A stretch of 64,000 nucleotides of DNA from Melioribacteraceae bacterium (GTDB lineage: Bacteria > Bacteroidota > Ignavibacteria > Ignavibacteriales > Melioribacteraceae). Position numbers and translations under genes: made by a program. Positions 27,707 to 36,194 of the stretch are shown here, piece after piece. Within the stretch, counting starts at the first letter, position 1, and each line of letters opens with the position of its first letter. The notes beneath the pieces were generated by a model. It made no database searches. It was not told the DNA's origin and saw nothing but the letters and a program-made list of their open reading frames with translations. Where the stretch lies: the NCBI GenBank assembly GCA_015493615.1, contig WGCV01000035.1:19598-83597 (forward strand). The letters are read 5' to 3'.

Positions 27707-29206
27707 CTACTTTTCCGTTAAATATTCCGTAATTAATCTTACTCCGAAACCTGTTGCGTATTTTTTTGTGTAAGACGATAAATCATTTTTCAAAGCGGGT
27801 CCGGCAATATCAAGATGCGCCCAATTTTTCTTCATTTCATCGGAAAGGAAAAATTTAAGGAATTCCGCCGCAGTGATTGAGCCTGCCCATCTTCCTTTTG
27901 AAATATTTGAAATATCTGCCAAATCGCTTTTAAGCAAATCCTCATATTCCTTAGGCATAGGAAGACGCCAAACTTTTTCATAAGTTTTTTCACCGGCAGA
28001 ATAAATTGTTCCGGCGAGTTCTTCATTATCGGTAAACAGTCCGGCAATCGATTCGCCTAACGCGACCAAACACGCGCCGGTAAGCGTAGCGAAATCAATA
28101 ATTTTATTCGGCTTCAGCTTTTCGGCAAACTCGAGAGCGTCGGCAAGAATCAGTCTTCCTTCGGCGTCGGTATTGCCGACCTCGATTGTTTTACCCGACG
28201 CAGTATGAATGATATCTCCGGGCTTGTATGCGCTTCCAGAAATCACATTTTCCACAACGGGAATAACTCCGAAAAGCTCCTGAGCAAATTTAATTTTTTC
28301 TGCGGCGTAAAATATTCCAACTACTGCTGCGGCGCCCGCCATATCTCCTTTCATTTCAACCATTCCGGAAGTCGGCTTAATCGATAATCCGCCCGCATCA
28401 TACATTACCCCTTTCCCTACGAGCGCAATTTTATCTTTGGCTTTTCCTTTCGGCTTGTAGTGAAGTTTAACAAGAACAGGCGGATGGACGCTTGCCTGAC
28501 CTACGGAAAGAAGCGCGTTCATATTTTTCTTTTTAAGCGCCGCTTCTGTAAGAACTTCAACCCTAACATCGGTGCCGGCAAAAGCTTTTCTTACGCGCTT
28601 TACAAACTCCTGCGGATAGAGCGTATTGGCAGGTTCATTTACCAAATCCCTCGAAAAATAAACCGCTTCGGCTATTCCTTGCGCTTTTTTTATTGCATTT
28701 TTAGCGACTGCAATTTTATCGGTTCTCAAAATGCATCTTACTTTTCTTGCTTTTTTCTTTTCAGATTTATATTCGTCGAAAGTGTAGTTGCCTAACAACA
28801 GCCCTTCGGTTACCGACTGAAGAAGATATTCGTGCGAACCGAAAATTGCATTCAGCTTTTTACAGTCGGGAATGTTAACTACCAAATCATCAAAATCATC
28901 TTTAATATTTGAGATAACGGAAGCTGTATCGTTTCTGAAAAAGTCGGTTGTAATCTTATCGTAATCAACTTTCTTCAAAATATATTTTTGCGTCTTATTC
29001 TCGTAAAAGATTACTGAAAAATCGTCATCTTTCCCATCGAGAAATCTCTTGGCGGAAACATTGCTTTTCGGAATATTTAAGTAACTTAAGAATTCATTCG
29101 CATAAAACTTAAAATCTTTATCTGCGATAAAATAATTAACATAAACTAATGATTTATTCTTGGGTTCATAATTTTTTGCGGCTGTAAAACTGATGTTGTA
29201 TATCAT
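27707..29206 (-). CDS. pepA: Leucyl aminopeptidase, M17 family
   Basis: A cytosolic di-zinc/manganese aminopeptidase that removes N-terminal residues from peptides. The 499 residues have a non-catalytic N-terminal domain and the M17 catalytic domain with GKGVMYDAGGLSIKP, KGDMAGAAAV and the signature NTDAEGRLILADAL. All metal-binding Asp/Glu motifs seem present. The start ATG is preceded by AGGAGA. Monocistronic, flanked by repeats on both sides. Confidence 0.95.
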   Translation of the reverse strand: MIYNISFTAAKNYEPKNKSLVYVNYFIADKDFKFYANEFLSYLNIPKSNVSAKRFLDGKDDDFSVIFYENKTQKYILKKVDYDKITTDFFRNDTASVISNIKDDFDDLVVNIPDCKKLNAIFGSHEYLLQSVTEGLLLGNYTFDEYKSEKKKARKVRCILRTDKIAVAKNAIKKAQGIAEAVYFSRDLVNEPANTLYPQEFVKRVRKAFAGTDVRVEVLTEAALKKKNMNALLSVGQASVHPPVLVKLHYKPKGKAKDKIALVGKGVMYDAGGLSIKPTSGMVEMKGDMAGAAAVVGIFYAAEKIKFAQELFGVIPVVENVISGSAYKPGDIIHTASGKTIEVGNTDAEGRLILADALEFAEKLKPNKIIDFATLTGACLVALGESIAGLFTDNEELAGTIYSAGEKTYEKVWRLPMPKEYEDLLKSDLADISNISKGRWAGSITAAEFLKFFLSDEMKKNWAHLDIAGPALKNDLSSYTKKYATGFGVRLITEYLTEK

Positions 29207-29340
29207 ACGATTTCTCCTAAATGTAGTGAAATTGAATACTCAAAATATTAAAATTGAACCAGTAAACAAAAATCAAGTTAAGATTTCATCGTATTATTTT
29301 TCTATGTCCAATTTAACTTTTCAGATTAAGAATAATCTGT

Positions 29341-29491
29341 AGAAGGCTTTGCATAACCTAATTTATTTGTCATTCTTCTCCCGCCTTGGCGGGAGAAGAA
29401 TCTCAAAACCAGTAATAATACAGGATTAGAGATATTTCGGACGGCTTACACCGTCCTCAATATGACAAATTTAGGTTATGCAAAGGTCTCC
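29341..29491. repeat. MITE-like element family A, complete copy with terminal inverted repeats
   Basis: A 151 bp element whose ends are inverted: AGAAGGCTTTGCATAACCTAA at the left and TTAGGTTATGCAAAGGTCTCCT at the right. The inside has CTTCTCCCGCC/GGCGGGAGAAG and ATATTTCGGACGGCTTAC. It encodes no protein. It is the cleanest copy in the window, between pepA and the aminotransferase. Confidence 0.8.
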
Positions 29492-29645
29492 TGTAGTTAA
29501 TAATTTGAATTGTATAAATTTCGTTCAAGTGTTTAAAGAATCCGGATTAAACTTTTAGGTTTTATTTTATTTAATTATCACTTTTTCTAACTATTTTTGG
29601 ATTAGATAAAATTTACAGTTAGACAAAAACAATTTGAGGTTGATT

Positions 29646-30851
29646 ATGCAAAAGATAGTTCCGGCAAAAAGAACCGAAGAAATTAAATATGCAGTACGCG
29701 ACATAGTAGTTCTTGCAAATGAAGTTGCAAAATCAGGGAAGGAAATGCTTTATCTGAATATCGGCGATCCCAATCTTTTTGATTTCGCTCCGCCGCGCGA
29801 AATGATTGAAGCTACCTACAAAGCAATGCTCGAAAACAAAAACGGCTACGCGCCCTCATCCGGTATTCCCGCGGCTCGCGAAGCAATTGAAGCCGAAGCG
29901 GAAAGAAAAGGAATTAAGAACATCCACGATATTTTTGTAACTACAGGAGCAAGCGAAGCAATTGAACTGGCGCTTACCGCATTAGTTAACGAAGGGGATA
30001 ATGTTTTAACTCCAACTCCCGGATATCCTCTTTACACCGCAGTCGAGAGCAAACTGCAAAGCGTGGAAAATCCTTACTACCTTGATGAAGCAAACGGCTG
30101 GCAGCCTGATGTGGAAGACATCAAATCAAAAATTAACGAACGCACGAAAGCAATTATCGTTATTAATCCCAACAATCCTACAGGTTCAAACGCAAAAAAG
30201 GAAACGCTTCTAGAGATAATAAAAATTGCAAAAGAAAATAACATAGTAATTTTTGCCGATGAAATTTACGATAAACTCCTCTTCGACGGAAACGAACACA
30301 TCTCACTTGCGTCATTGGACAGCGAAGCTCCCATAATTACATTCGGAGGATTGTCCAAAAATTATGTAGTTCCGGGATTCAGAATCGGTTGGGGAGTTGT
30401 CAGCGGAGATTATAATATCATGAGCGAATATATCGAAGCAATAAACAAAATGCTGCGAGCAAGATTATCCGCAAATCATCCCGAACAGTATGCTATTCCC
30501 GCAGCTCTAAACGGAGATAACGCTCATCTGGTTCCAATGATGGAAAAACTTACAAGACGCAGAGATTTAACCGTGGAAATGCTGAACGCAATCGACGGAA
30601 TAACTTGCGTAAAACCGGAAGGCGCTTTCTACGCTTTCCCGAGTCTTGATATCAAAAACGAAGATTCGCATTTTGTCGCCGAGCTTATAAAAGAAACCGG
30701 CGTAGTTGTTGTCCCCGGAAGCGGTTTCGGACAGGTACCCGGCACAAAACATTTCCGCGTTGTTTTTCTGCCGCAGGAGGAAAAACTGATTAAAGCTTAT
30801 GAAAGTATCGGCAAATTTATGGAGAGGTACAAAGATAAGTTTGAGAAATAA
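29646..30851 (+). CDS. Class I/II PLP-dependent aminotransferase (AlaA/AspC-like)
   Basis: 401 residues, fold-type I aminotransferase. The PLP lysine lies in FGGLSKNYVVPGFRIGW. NPNNPTGSN and the aspartate motif IVIFADEIYDKL are typical of the alanine-transaminase-like branch. The frame extends to a TTG at 29634, but the ATG at 29646 (MQKIVPAKR) has GAGG seven bases upstream and is preferred. Substrate is likely an amino acid/pyruvate pair; exact specificity is not readable. Confidence 0.9.
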   Translation: MQKIVPAKRTEEIKYAVRDIVVLANEVAKSGKEMLYLNIGDPNLFDFAPPREMIEATYKAMLENKNGYAPSSGIPAAREAIEAEAERKGIKNIHDIFVTTGASEAIELALTALVNEGDNVLTPTPGYPLYTAVESKLQSVENPYYLDEANGWQPDVEDIKSKINERTKAIIVINPNNPTGSNAKKETLLEIIKIAKENNIVIFADEIYDKLLFDGNEHISLASLDSEAPIITFGGLSKNYVVPGFRIGWGVVSGDYNIMSEYIEAINKMLRARLSANHPEQYAIPAALNGDNAHLVPMMEKLTRRRDLTVEMLNAIDGITCVKPEGAFYAFPSLDIKNEDSHFVAELIKETGVVVVPGSGFGQVPGTKHFRVVFLPQEEKLIKAYESIGKFMERYKDKFEK

Positions 30852-30889
30852 CGGAAGTATTGTTTCATTTTTGTCAAATCTGTTGCCTC

Positions 30890-31075
30890 ATTGCGAGAAG
30901 CGGAACAAAGCGCTTGCCCCTACCGTTTTTTAGTTAGGGCAATCTCACTATAGAACACTTTATCGCTGAATATTCAGCAACAGCTTAACGGCTGAGGTTT
31001 AATACTGGTGAGATTGCCACGCCAATCCCGACAAGCCGGGACTGTCTCGCAATGACAGTAAGTTTTTTAGATTTC
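30890..31075. repeat. Family B repeat element
   Basis: CTCATTGCGAGAAGCGGAAC, TAGGGCAATCTCAC, CTGAATATTCAGCAACAG, GGTGAGATTGCCACGCC and TCTCGCAATGACAG are the same blocks as at 27380-27650. No gene was seen in 30852-31171. Confidence 0.55.
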
Positions 31076-31171
31076 AGCGTCCGCCGCGGCAGCGGAGCGC
31101 AGTCGGAATACGGGGTGTGAAAATTTTGGCGCTTTTTTACGAGAATTAAAATCTTCGAAGATGACGCAACA

Positions 31172-34100
31172 TTAAAGCACGCGCCTTAAGCTTTCGATCA
31201 TCTTTTCCCGCATAATCGGCTTGGAAATAAAATCATCAAATCCGGCGCGAATGTAATTATCATGGTCGCCCGGCATAACGTAAGCTGTTGCGGCAATTAT
31301 CGGCACATCTCTGTAAGCGGGAATATTTCTTATTTCGTGCAATGCGTCAAGTCCGTTATATTCACCCTGCAGATTAATATCCATCACGATAAAATCAAAT
31401 TTTTTCCGTTTAAGAAGCGGAAGCGCATCCTCAAATTTTGCGGCTACTTCAATATCTTTAAGTTCTTTCATTTGCTGTTTGAACAAAATCTGCGAATCGA
31501 TTTGATCTTCAAGCAGTAAACAGGAAAGCTCGCTTAAAATAATTTTTTTATCGACTGAAGTTTTATTCCCAGACTCGGGGACTTTATTTACAATGTTTTC
31601 CGTAATCTTTGTTTTCTGTTTTTCCGTAACCTCGGGTGCGGGAGCAAATTCAGGACGCTCGATTTCCACGGCTTTCTCAACTATCGGAACTTCTTTTTTA
31701 ACATCCTCCTTTTTCTCGACGACAGGCGACTTACCCAAATCGATAGCGACAGGAAGCTGAGCGGCAAAACCGACAATTTCGTTTCCCTTTCTTACTTCCG
31801 TAAAAGTTACCTGAAGCAAATGCGCCAGTTTTCTGAAAAGACGAACGGCAAAGCGGGATATTCCGTAGTTCCGACGGATAATATTTTCATCCTCGGTTAA
31901 AAACTCGTTCATAGCTACAATTAAGCCCTGCGAAATTGTCTTCCGGTCGTCCCTGATAATGATTAGAACTTTTCCGTTTTCCTGTTTTGCGCTGATGTAA
32001 ACCTGCCCTTCTTTGGTACCTCTTACGGCAAACTCCCACAACATCGAGATAATTGAAATCACTCTCTCTTTATCGTTTATCAAAGTTATTGAAGATGAGA
32101 TTTTTCCGTACTTCAAATTTACGCCGTAAGATTCTGCAACTTTTTTAACTCTTTCTTCGACTTCGTCCAAAATATCAACAATGCTAAACGTTACGGGAGA
32201 AATTTCAACATTGTTTTCTTCAAGAGCAACATATTCCGAAGCCGCATCCATAAGATTTTTCAGCGCTTTCTGATTTTCCTTAATAATCTCAGCCGATTCC
32301 AACTGTTCGGGAGTGGGATTTTCAATGCTCTCGGCTAATTCCTGAGAAAACCCGATTATCACGTTTATCGGAGTAAGCAGCTCGTGAAAAAGATGACCGA
32401 GAAAAGCGGCGTCAATTCCCGAAACTCCTTCGGAGGAAGTAACCGGAGCCGCAACTCCCGAGCGAAACGATTGCTCAGCCGCTTCGGGCGCAACTTCAGG
32501 TTTAATAAAAATCGAATATGAAATAACCTCGTTGAAAAAATCCGAAATCGGCAGAAAATGCGCCTGCGCCGAAAATATTTTGCCGTTCTTGTTTTTGAAA
32601 GAAACATCTAAAGTTGTTTCCTCGTTTTTCTTATTGATAAAAATTGTCTTATTGATTTTCCCTCTGTCCTGATCTGTAATCAGTGTAACAAAGGAATCTC
32701 CCGAAACTTCTTTTTCCGAAAAAGAAAACAATTCGGTAAATGCCGGATTTACTTTTAAGATAAATCCTTCCGCGTCTGTTTCAACAAAAGCTTCGGCGGC
32801 TAACTTTGAGAAAACCCGAAACTCTTTAAGTTCTTTTTCAAGTTCGAGCGACTTGGAAGAATCGTCAAGGTAAGTTAACACCGCATCTTTCCCGTCATAA
32901 TTAATCTTAACCTTACTCATCCGGACGATTAGCACCGTTCCATCTTTTCTTTTATTTTTGACGGGCTTGCCCCATCCTGTTTCATTTTCATCTTCGCTTG
33001 ATTCAAGCAAGGTTTGAATATTTTCCGGAGAATAAAGGTCGGTTAAATCCAAAGAGAGAAAACTTTTGCGGTCGTAACCGTAAAGGGACAAAGCGGCGTC
33101 GTTGACCGCCAAAAACATTAAATTTTCAGAATCATAAATAAAAATAGGCTGCGGGCTTGTATTCAATATAATATCGTAAATTTTTTCTTCCATAATTCTT
33201 CCAATATTTTCTTCGTTCATTCTTACCAGCGTAATAAAACCGCCGGACAAAACATTCTTTCTATTAAAAATTTTTTTAATATATAAATTTAAGTTTTTAT
33301 AACTTGAATCAGCATAAAAATCTCCGAGTTCAAATTCGGTTTCATCATTTTTTTCTTCGGAATAAAGGAACACACTTATTTTTTCTCCCAGCTTTTTCCC
33401 GAATAAATCGGTTAAGTTTTCTCCCGTTATTTCATTCATCTTCAAACCGAACGCTTCCGCAAAGCCCAAGCTGGATTTTTTAATTTTTCCCGAATAATCA
33501 AAAATGGCAAACGGAAGATTTAACTTCTCGATTGTCGAATAAATCAGATATTCTTCTCTGTCCGAAATACTCAAAACCCTATCCGGCTGAACAAGCCCGA
33601 TAGTCGCTACTACATTTTCATTTGAATCGAAAACCGGAATTTTAATTATATCGTATCCTGAAAGAAGTTCCGAATCGGTTAAGGTTAAATCGTCACGCAC
33701 AAGAATTTCTTTGTAACGAACGGCTTGCTCGGTTAATAAAGTCATTACTTCGGCAATCGAGGATAAAAAAGCTTCCTTTTCCGAAAAACCTTCAGCCGCG
33801 CCGACAGCAAGAAACTCTTTCATGTTTTCATTTGCAAATGTAATTTTCCCCGAGGAATCGGTAATCCAGAATGAAATTTGCTTACCGTGAAGCGCCTTTT
33901 TCAATCTATTTTTTTCGATTATGGAAAGAGGATATTCATTTTCAATTGTGTAAAGGACGTCAAGGATTTCTTCGTTGGTTACGATTTTCCGGAGGTTATC
34001 CGAAACGATTCTGTATTTGACAGCGGATAAATATTCCGGCTCGTCAACTTCAAACTGTATCAGAAAGTAATTTTCATTTCCCGAGACTAACGGAATCAGT

Positions 34101-34377
34101 TTACATCCGGCTTCAATCGTTTCGCCCGTATTCGTAACAATCTGAAAAACTCCCGCTTCAGGTTCTCGCTTTGATAAAACAGAATTCCAAAGAACGGTTA
34201 TTTTCGGGCTTTTTTTTTTAATAGCGAAATCAAGTTATCTCCGGTTTTTAACGATTCCCGCAAAAAACGGGATAACCGGATATTGAAAAATTGAAGATTT
34301 CCCCCTTCGTTAAGCAAAGCGGTCGGAAACGAGAACTCGTTTACATATTCTTTCAATATTTCTTTTTTAGCAATCAC
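31172..34377 (-). CDS. PAS-rich hybrid histidine kinase-like protein with receiver, split by a frame break at an A10 tract
   Basis: A cytoplasmic multi-PAS sensor with a dimerisation/H-box segment (LGHLFHELLTPINVIIGF), a degenerate ATPase domain, a Lys/Glu linker and a C-terminal receiver (VMDINL Asp, ISKP Lys). The ATPase lacks the N-box Asn (region SMLWEFAVRGTK) and the DxGxG box (IIIRDDRKTIS), so catalysis is doubtful. The frame from 33904 is open upstream to 34210. A GTG at 34375-34377 overlapping the stop of the upstream FN3 gene (GTGA) opens another frame (MIAKKEILKEYV) that runs into A10 at 34219-34210. One added base, or a -1 slip, joins both into about 1068 residues. Otherwise the upstream frame stops at 34198. 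Last gene of the exopolysaccharide array. Confidence 0.8.
34208..34221 (-). promoter_or_regulatory. Candidate -1 slippery site (A10 tract)
   Basis: In the GTG-initiated frame the minus strand reads TTA AAA AAA AAA GCC and meets TAA at 34200-34198. Slipping back one base gives AGC CCG AAA ATA, which continues the long downstream frame. A AAA AAA is a classic slippery heptamer, and A10 is also prone to polymerase slippage and to sequencing error. Confidence 0.5.
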
Positions 34378-36194
34378 TTTTTACTCGGCACCGTAACTGT
34401 TATTACATCTGTCCATTCCGAAGCCGAGACGCTGTTGACCGCCCGCATTCTATAATTGTAAGCGGAACCGCGGAAAACATCGTTATCGACAAACTGAGTT
34501 GTGTTGGGCGGAGCAACGCCGACATTTTCGAATGTTCCGCCTCCCGCGAATCTTCTCTGAATTTGGAAATAATCTTCATTGCCCGAATTATCCGACCAGT
34601 TTAGTATTACTCGCGGCGTGTTATCGGCAACTCCGTTAAAGTTTGTCGGAGCCACAAGCGGAGTAACGACTTCGTTACTGAATTCGGAATAAAGATTATT
34701 CCGGAATGAGCGGACTTTGAAAAAATAGGATGAATCCCTGCTAAGTCCGACCACAGTGTAAGTTTCCGTATTTGCCGGTAAAGTTTTCAGCAAGAAATAA
34801 TCGCCGCCTTCGCCGTTTTTCTTCCAAACTTCAAATCCGTCTTCATCCCACGAGTCGTCGGTCCAGCTGAGAAGGAAAGCCGTTCCCGGATTAATAGTGG
34901 AAATCGTTAGCGCTTTCGGAGGCTTGGGAGGAAGAATAGGTACGTAAGCCGTATCGACATTGGAATATGTTGTATATGAACCGTCTCCGGTTTTATATCT
35001 AACTCTGTAAGCGTATGTTCTTCCCGCTGAATAGGAAGAATCCCAATAAGTTGTTACGTCAGGATCGGTATCGCCTATTTTAGCAAATGGTTCTTCTGAA
35101 CCGTAAATTTTTCTTTCTACTTCGCTGCCGTATTCCAAAGTGGAATTATCGCTCCAATGCAGATAAACTTTCCTTTCGCTCATATCAAATGTAGCCACAA
35201 GATTAGAAGGAGGCGTAATATCTCTCGATCCGGTTGTTACTGTCGTTTCATTAGAATAAGCAAAAGAGGAAGGCAAAATTGCCGCAACGCGATATTGATA
35301 AGTCGTGTTCTTTTCCAATCCTTCGTCAAGATATTCAATCGTATTCGGCGGAAGAACCGTTACCTGTGCATAATCGGTACCTGCGGAGAGATTTTTTCTT
35401 TCTACAAGATAACCGTTTTCGCGTGTAGAATTATCATTCCAAGTAAGATGAACAACGCTTGCTCCCAAAGCTTCACCACGAAGATTTGTGGGAGCATCTC
35501 TTCCGGTAGGTCCGTTAGTGTTAACTTCATTGCTAAAATGTGATGTTCCTGAATTATTTACTGCGCGAACTTTATAATAATACGTTACAAATTCATTTAA
35601 TCCGAAATCAGAATAGCTTGTTTGATCTTTTGCAAGGGTTCTGTAAGGTGCAGAGCCGTAACTTGTGTTATTTCCTACACTTCTCCACAGTTCGTAATTA
35701 TTTTCATTAGTAGCATTATCTTTCCACAAAAGAAGCACCGAATTATTTCCGAATGTAGATAAAGTTAAGTTTGTAGGTGTGTTAGGAGCGTTTGAAACAA
35801 AAATGTTCTTTTGAATATCACTCTGTTTGTATGCTCCGCTTTTACTGTATGCGATAATATAGAACTGAATCATGCTTCCGGCGGCTTCGGGAGCAATATC
35901 AAAATAGAGTGTATCGTCAGGTAAAAAAACGTGCTCCGTTGAAACGGTATTAATAAAAATCTCAAGATGATCCAATCCCGGACCTCCGAGCGCGTCATCA
36001 GCCGTATAATCAACATAATTTCTGCCGATATAAACCGTATCGCCGGTGGCAGGATAATAAACTTTTACGGAAGGTTTATCGGCGGATGTCGGCGGATTCG
36101 AACTCGCCTCAACGCATCCTTCCAAATAAAAAAGACTAAGCACAAATGTGGTTAGTAAAAATGACGTAATTATAATATTTTTTATTCTTTTCAT
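34374..36194 (-). CDS. Fibronectin type III-repeat lipoprotein
   Basis: 606 residues. The signal ends in the lipobox LEGC with Cys27, so it is probably an outer-membrane or periplasmic lipoprotein. After an Ig-like domain (about 40-130) come five FN3 domains. They are visible as repeated WxDNxxxExxxxxxR units (LLWKDNATNENNYELW, LTWNDNSTRENGYLVE, LHWSDNSTLEYGSEVE, LSWTDDSWDEDGFEVW, LNWSDNSGNEDYFQIQ). Its start overlaps the upstream gene's stop by 4 bp and its stop overlaps the next gene's GTG. It may bind the polysaccharide or a partner. No enzymatic motif is seen. Confidence 0.85.
   Translation of the reverse strand: MKRIKNIIITSFLLTTFVLSLFYLEGCVEASSNPPTSADKPSVKVYYPATGDTVYIGRNYVDYTADDALGGPGLDHLEIFINTVSTEHVFLPDDTLYFDIAPEAAGSMIQFYIIAYSKSGAYKQSDIQKNIFVSNAPNTPTNLTLSTFGNNSVLLLWKDNATNENNYELWRSVGNNTSYGSAPYRTLAKDQTSYSDFGLNEFVTYYYKVRAVNNSGTSHFSNEVNTNGPTGRDAPTNLRGEALGASVVHLTWNDNSTRENGYLVERKNLSAGTDYAQVTVLPPNTIEYLDEGLEKNTTYQYRVAAILPSSFAYSNETTVTTGSRDITPPSNLVATFDMSERKVYLHWSDNSTLEYGSEVERKIYGSEEPFAKIGDTDPDVTTYWDSSYSAGRTYAYRVRYKTGDGSYTTYSNVDTAYVPILPPKPPKALTISTINPGTAFLLSWTDDSWDEDGFEVWKKNGEGGDYFLLKTLPANTETYTVVGLSRDSSYFFKVRSFRNNLYSEFSNEVVTPLVAPTNFNGVADNTPRVILNWSDNSGNEDYFQIQRRFAGGGTFENVGVAPPNTTQFVDNDVFRGSAYNYRMRAVNSVSASEWTDVITVTVPSKK

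Noticed and set aside
33902..33904. TTG at 33904 as start of the 910-residue hybrid kinase
   Set aside because: The frame is open for 102 further codons upstream with protein-like sequence, up to the A10 tract. The true start is probably the GTG at 34377 in the other frame.
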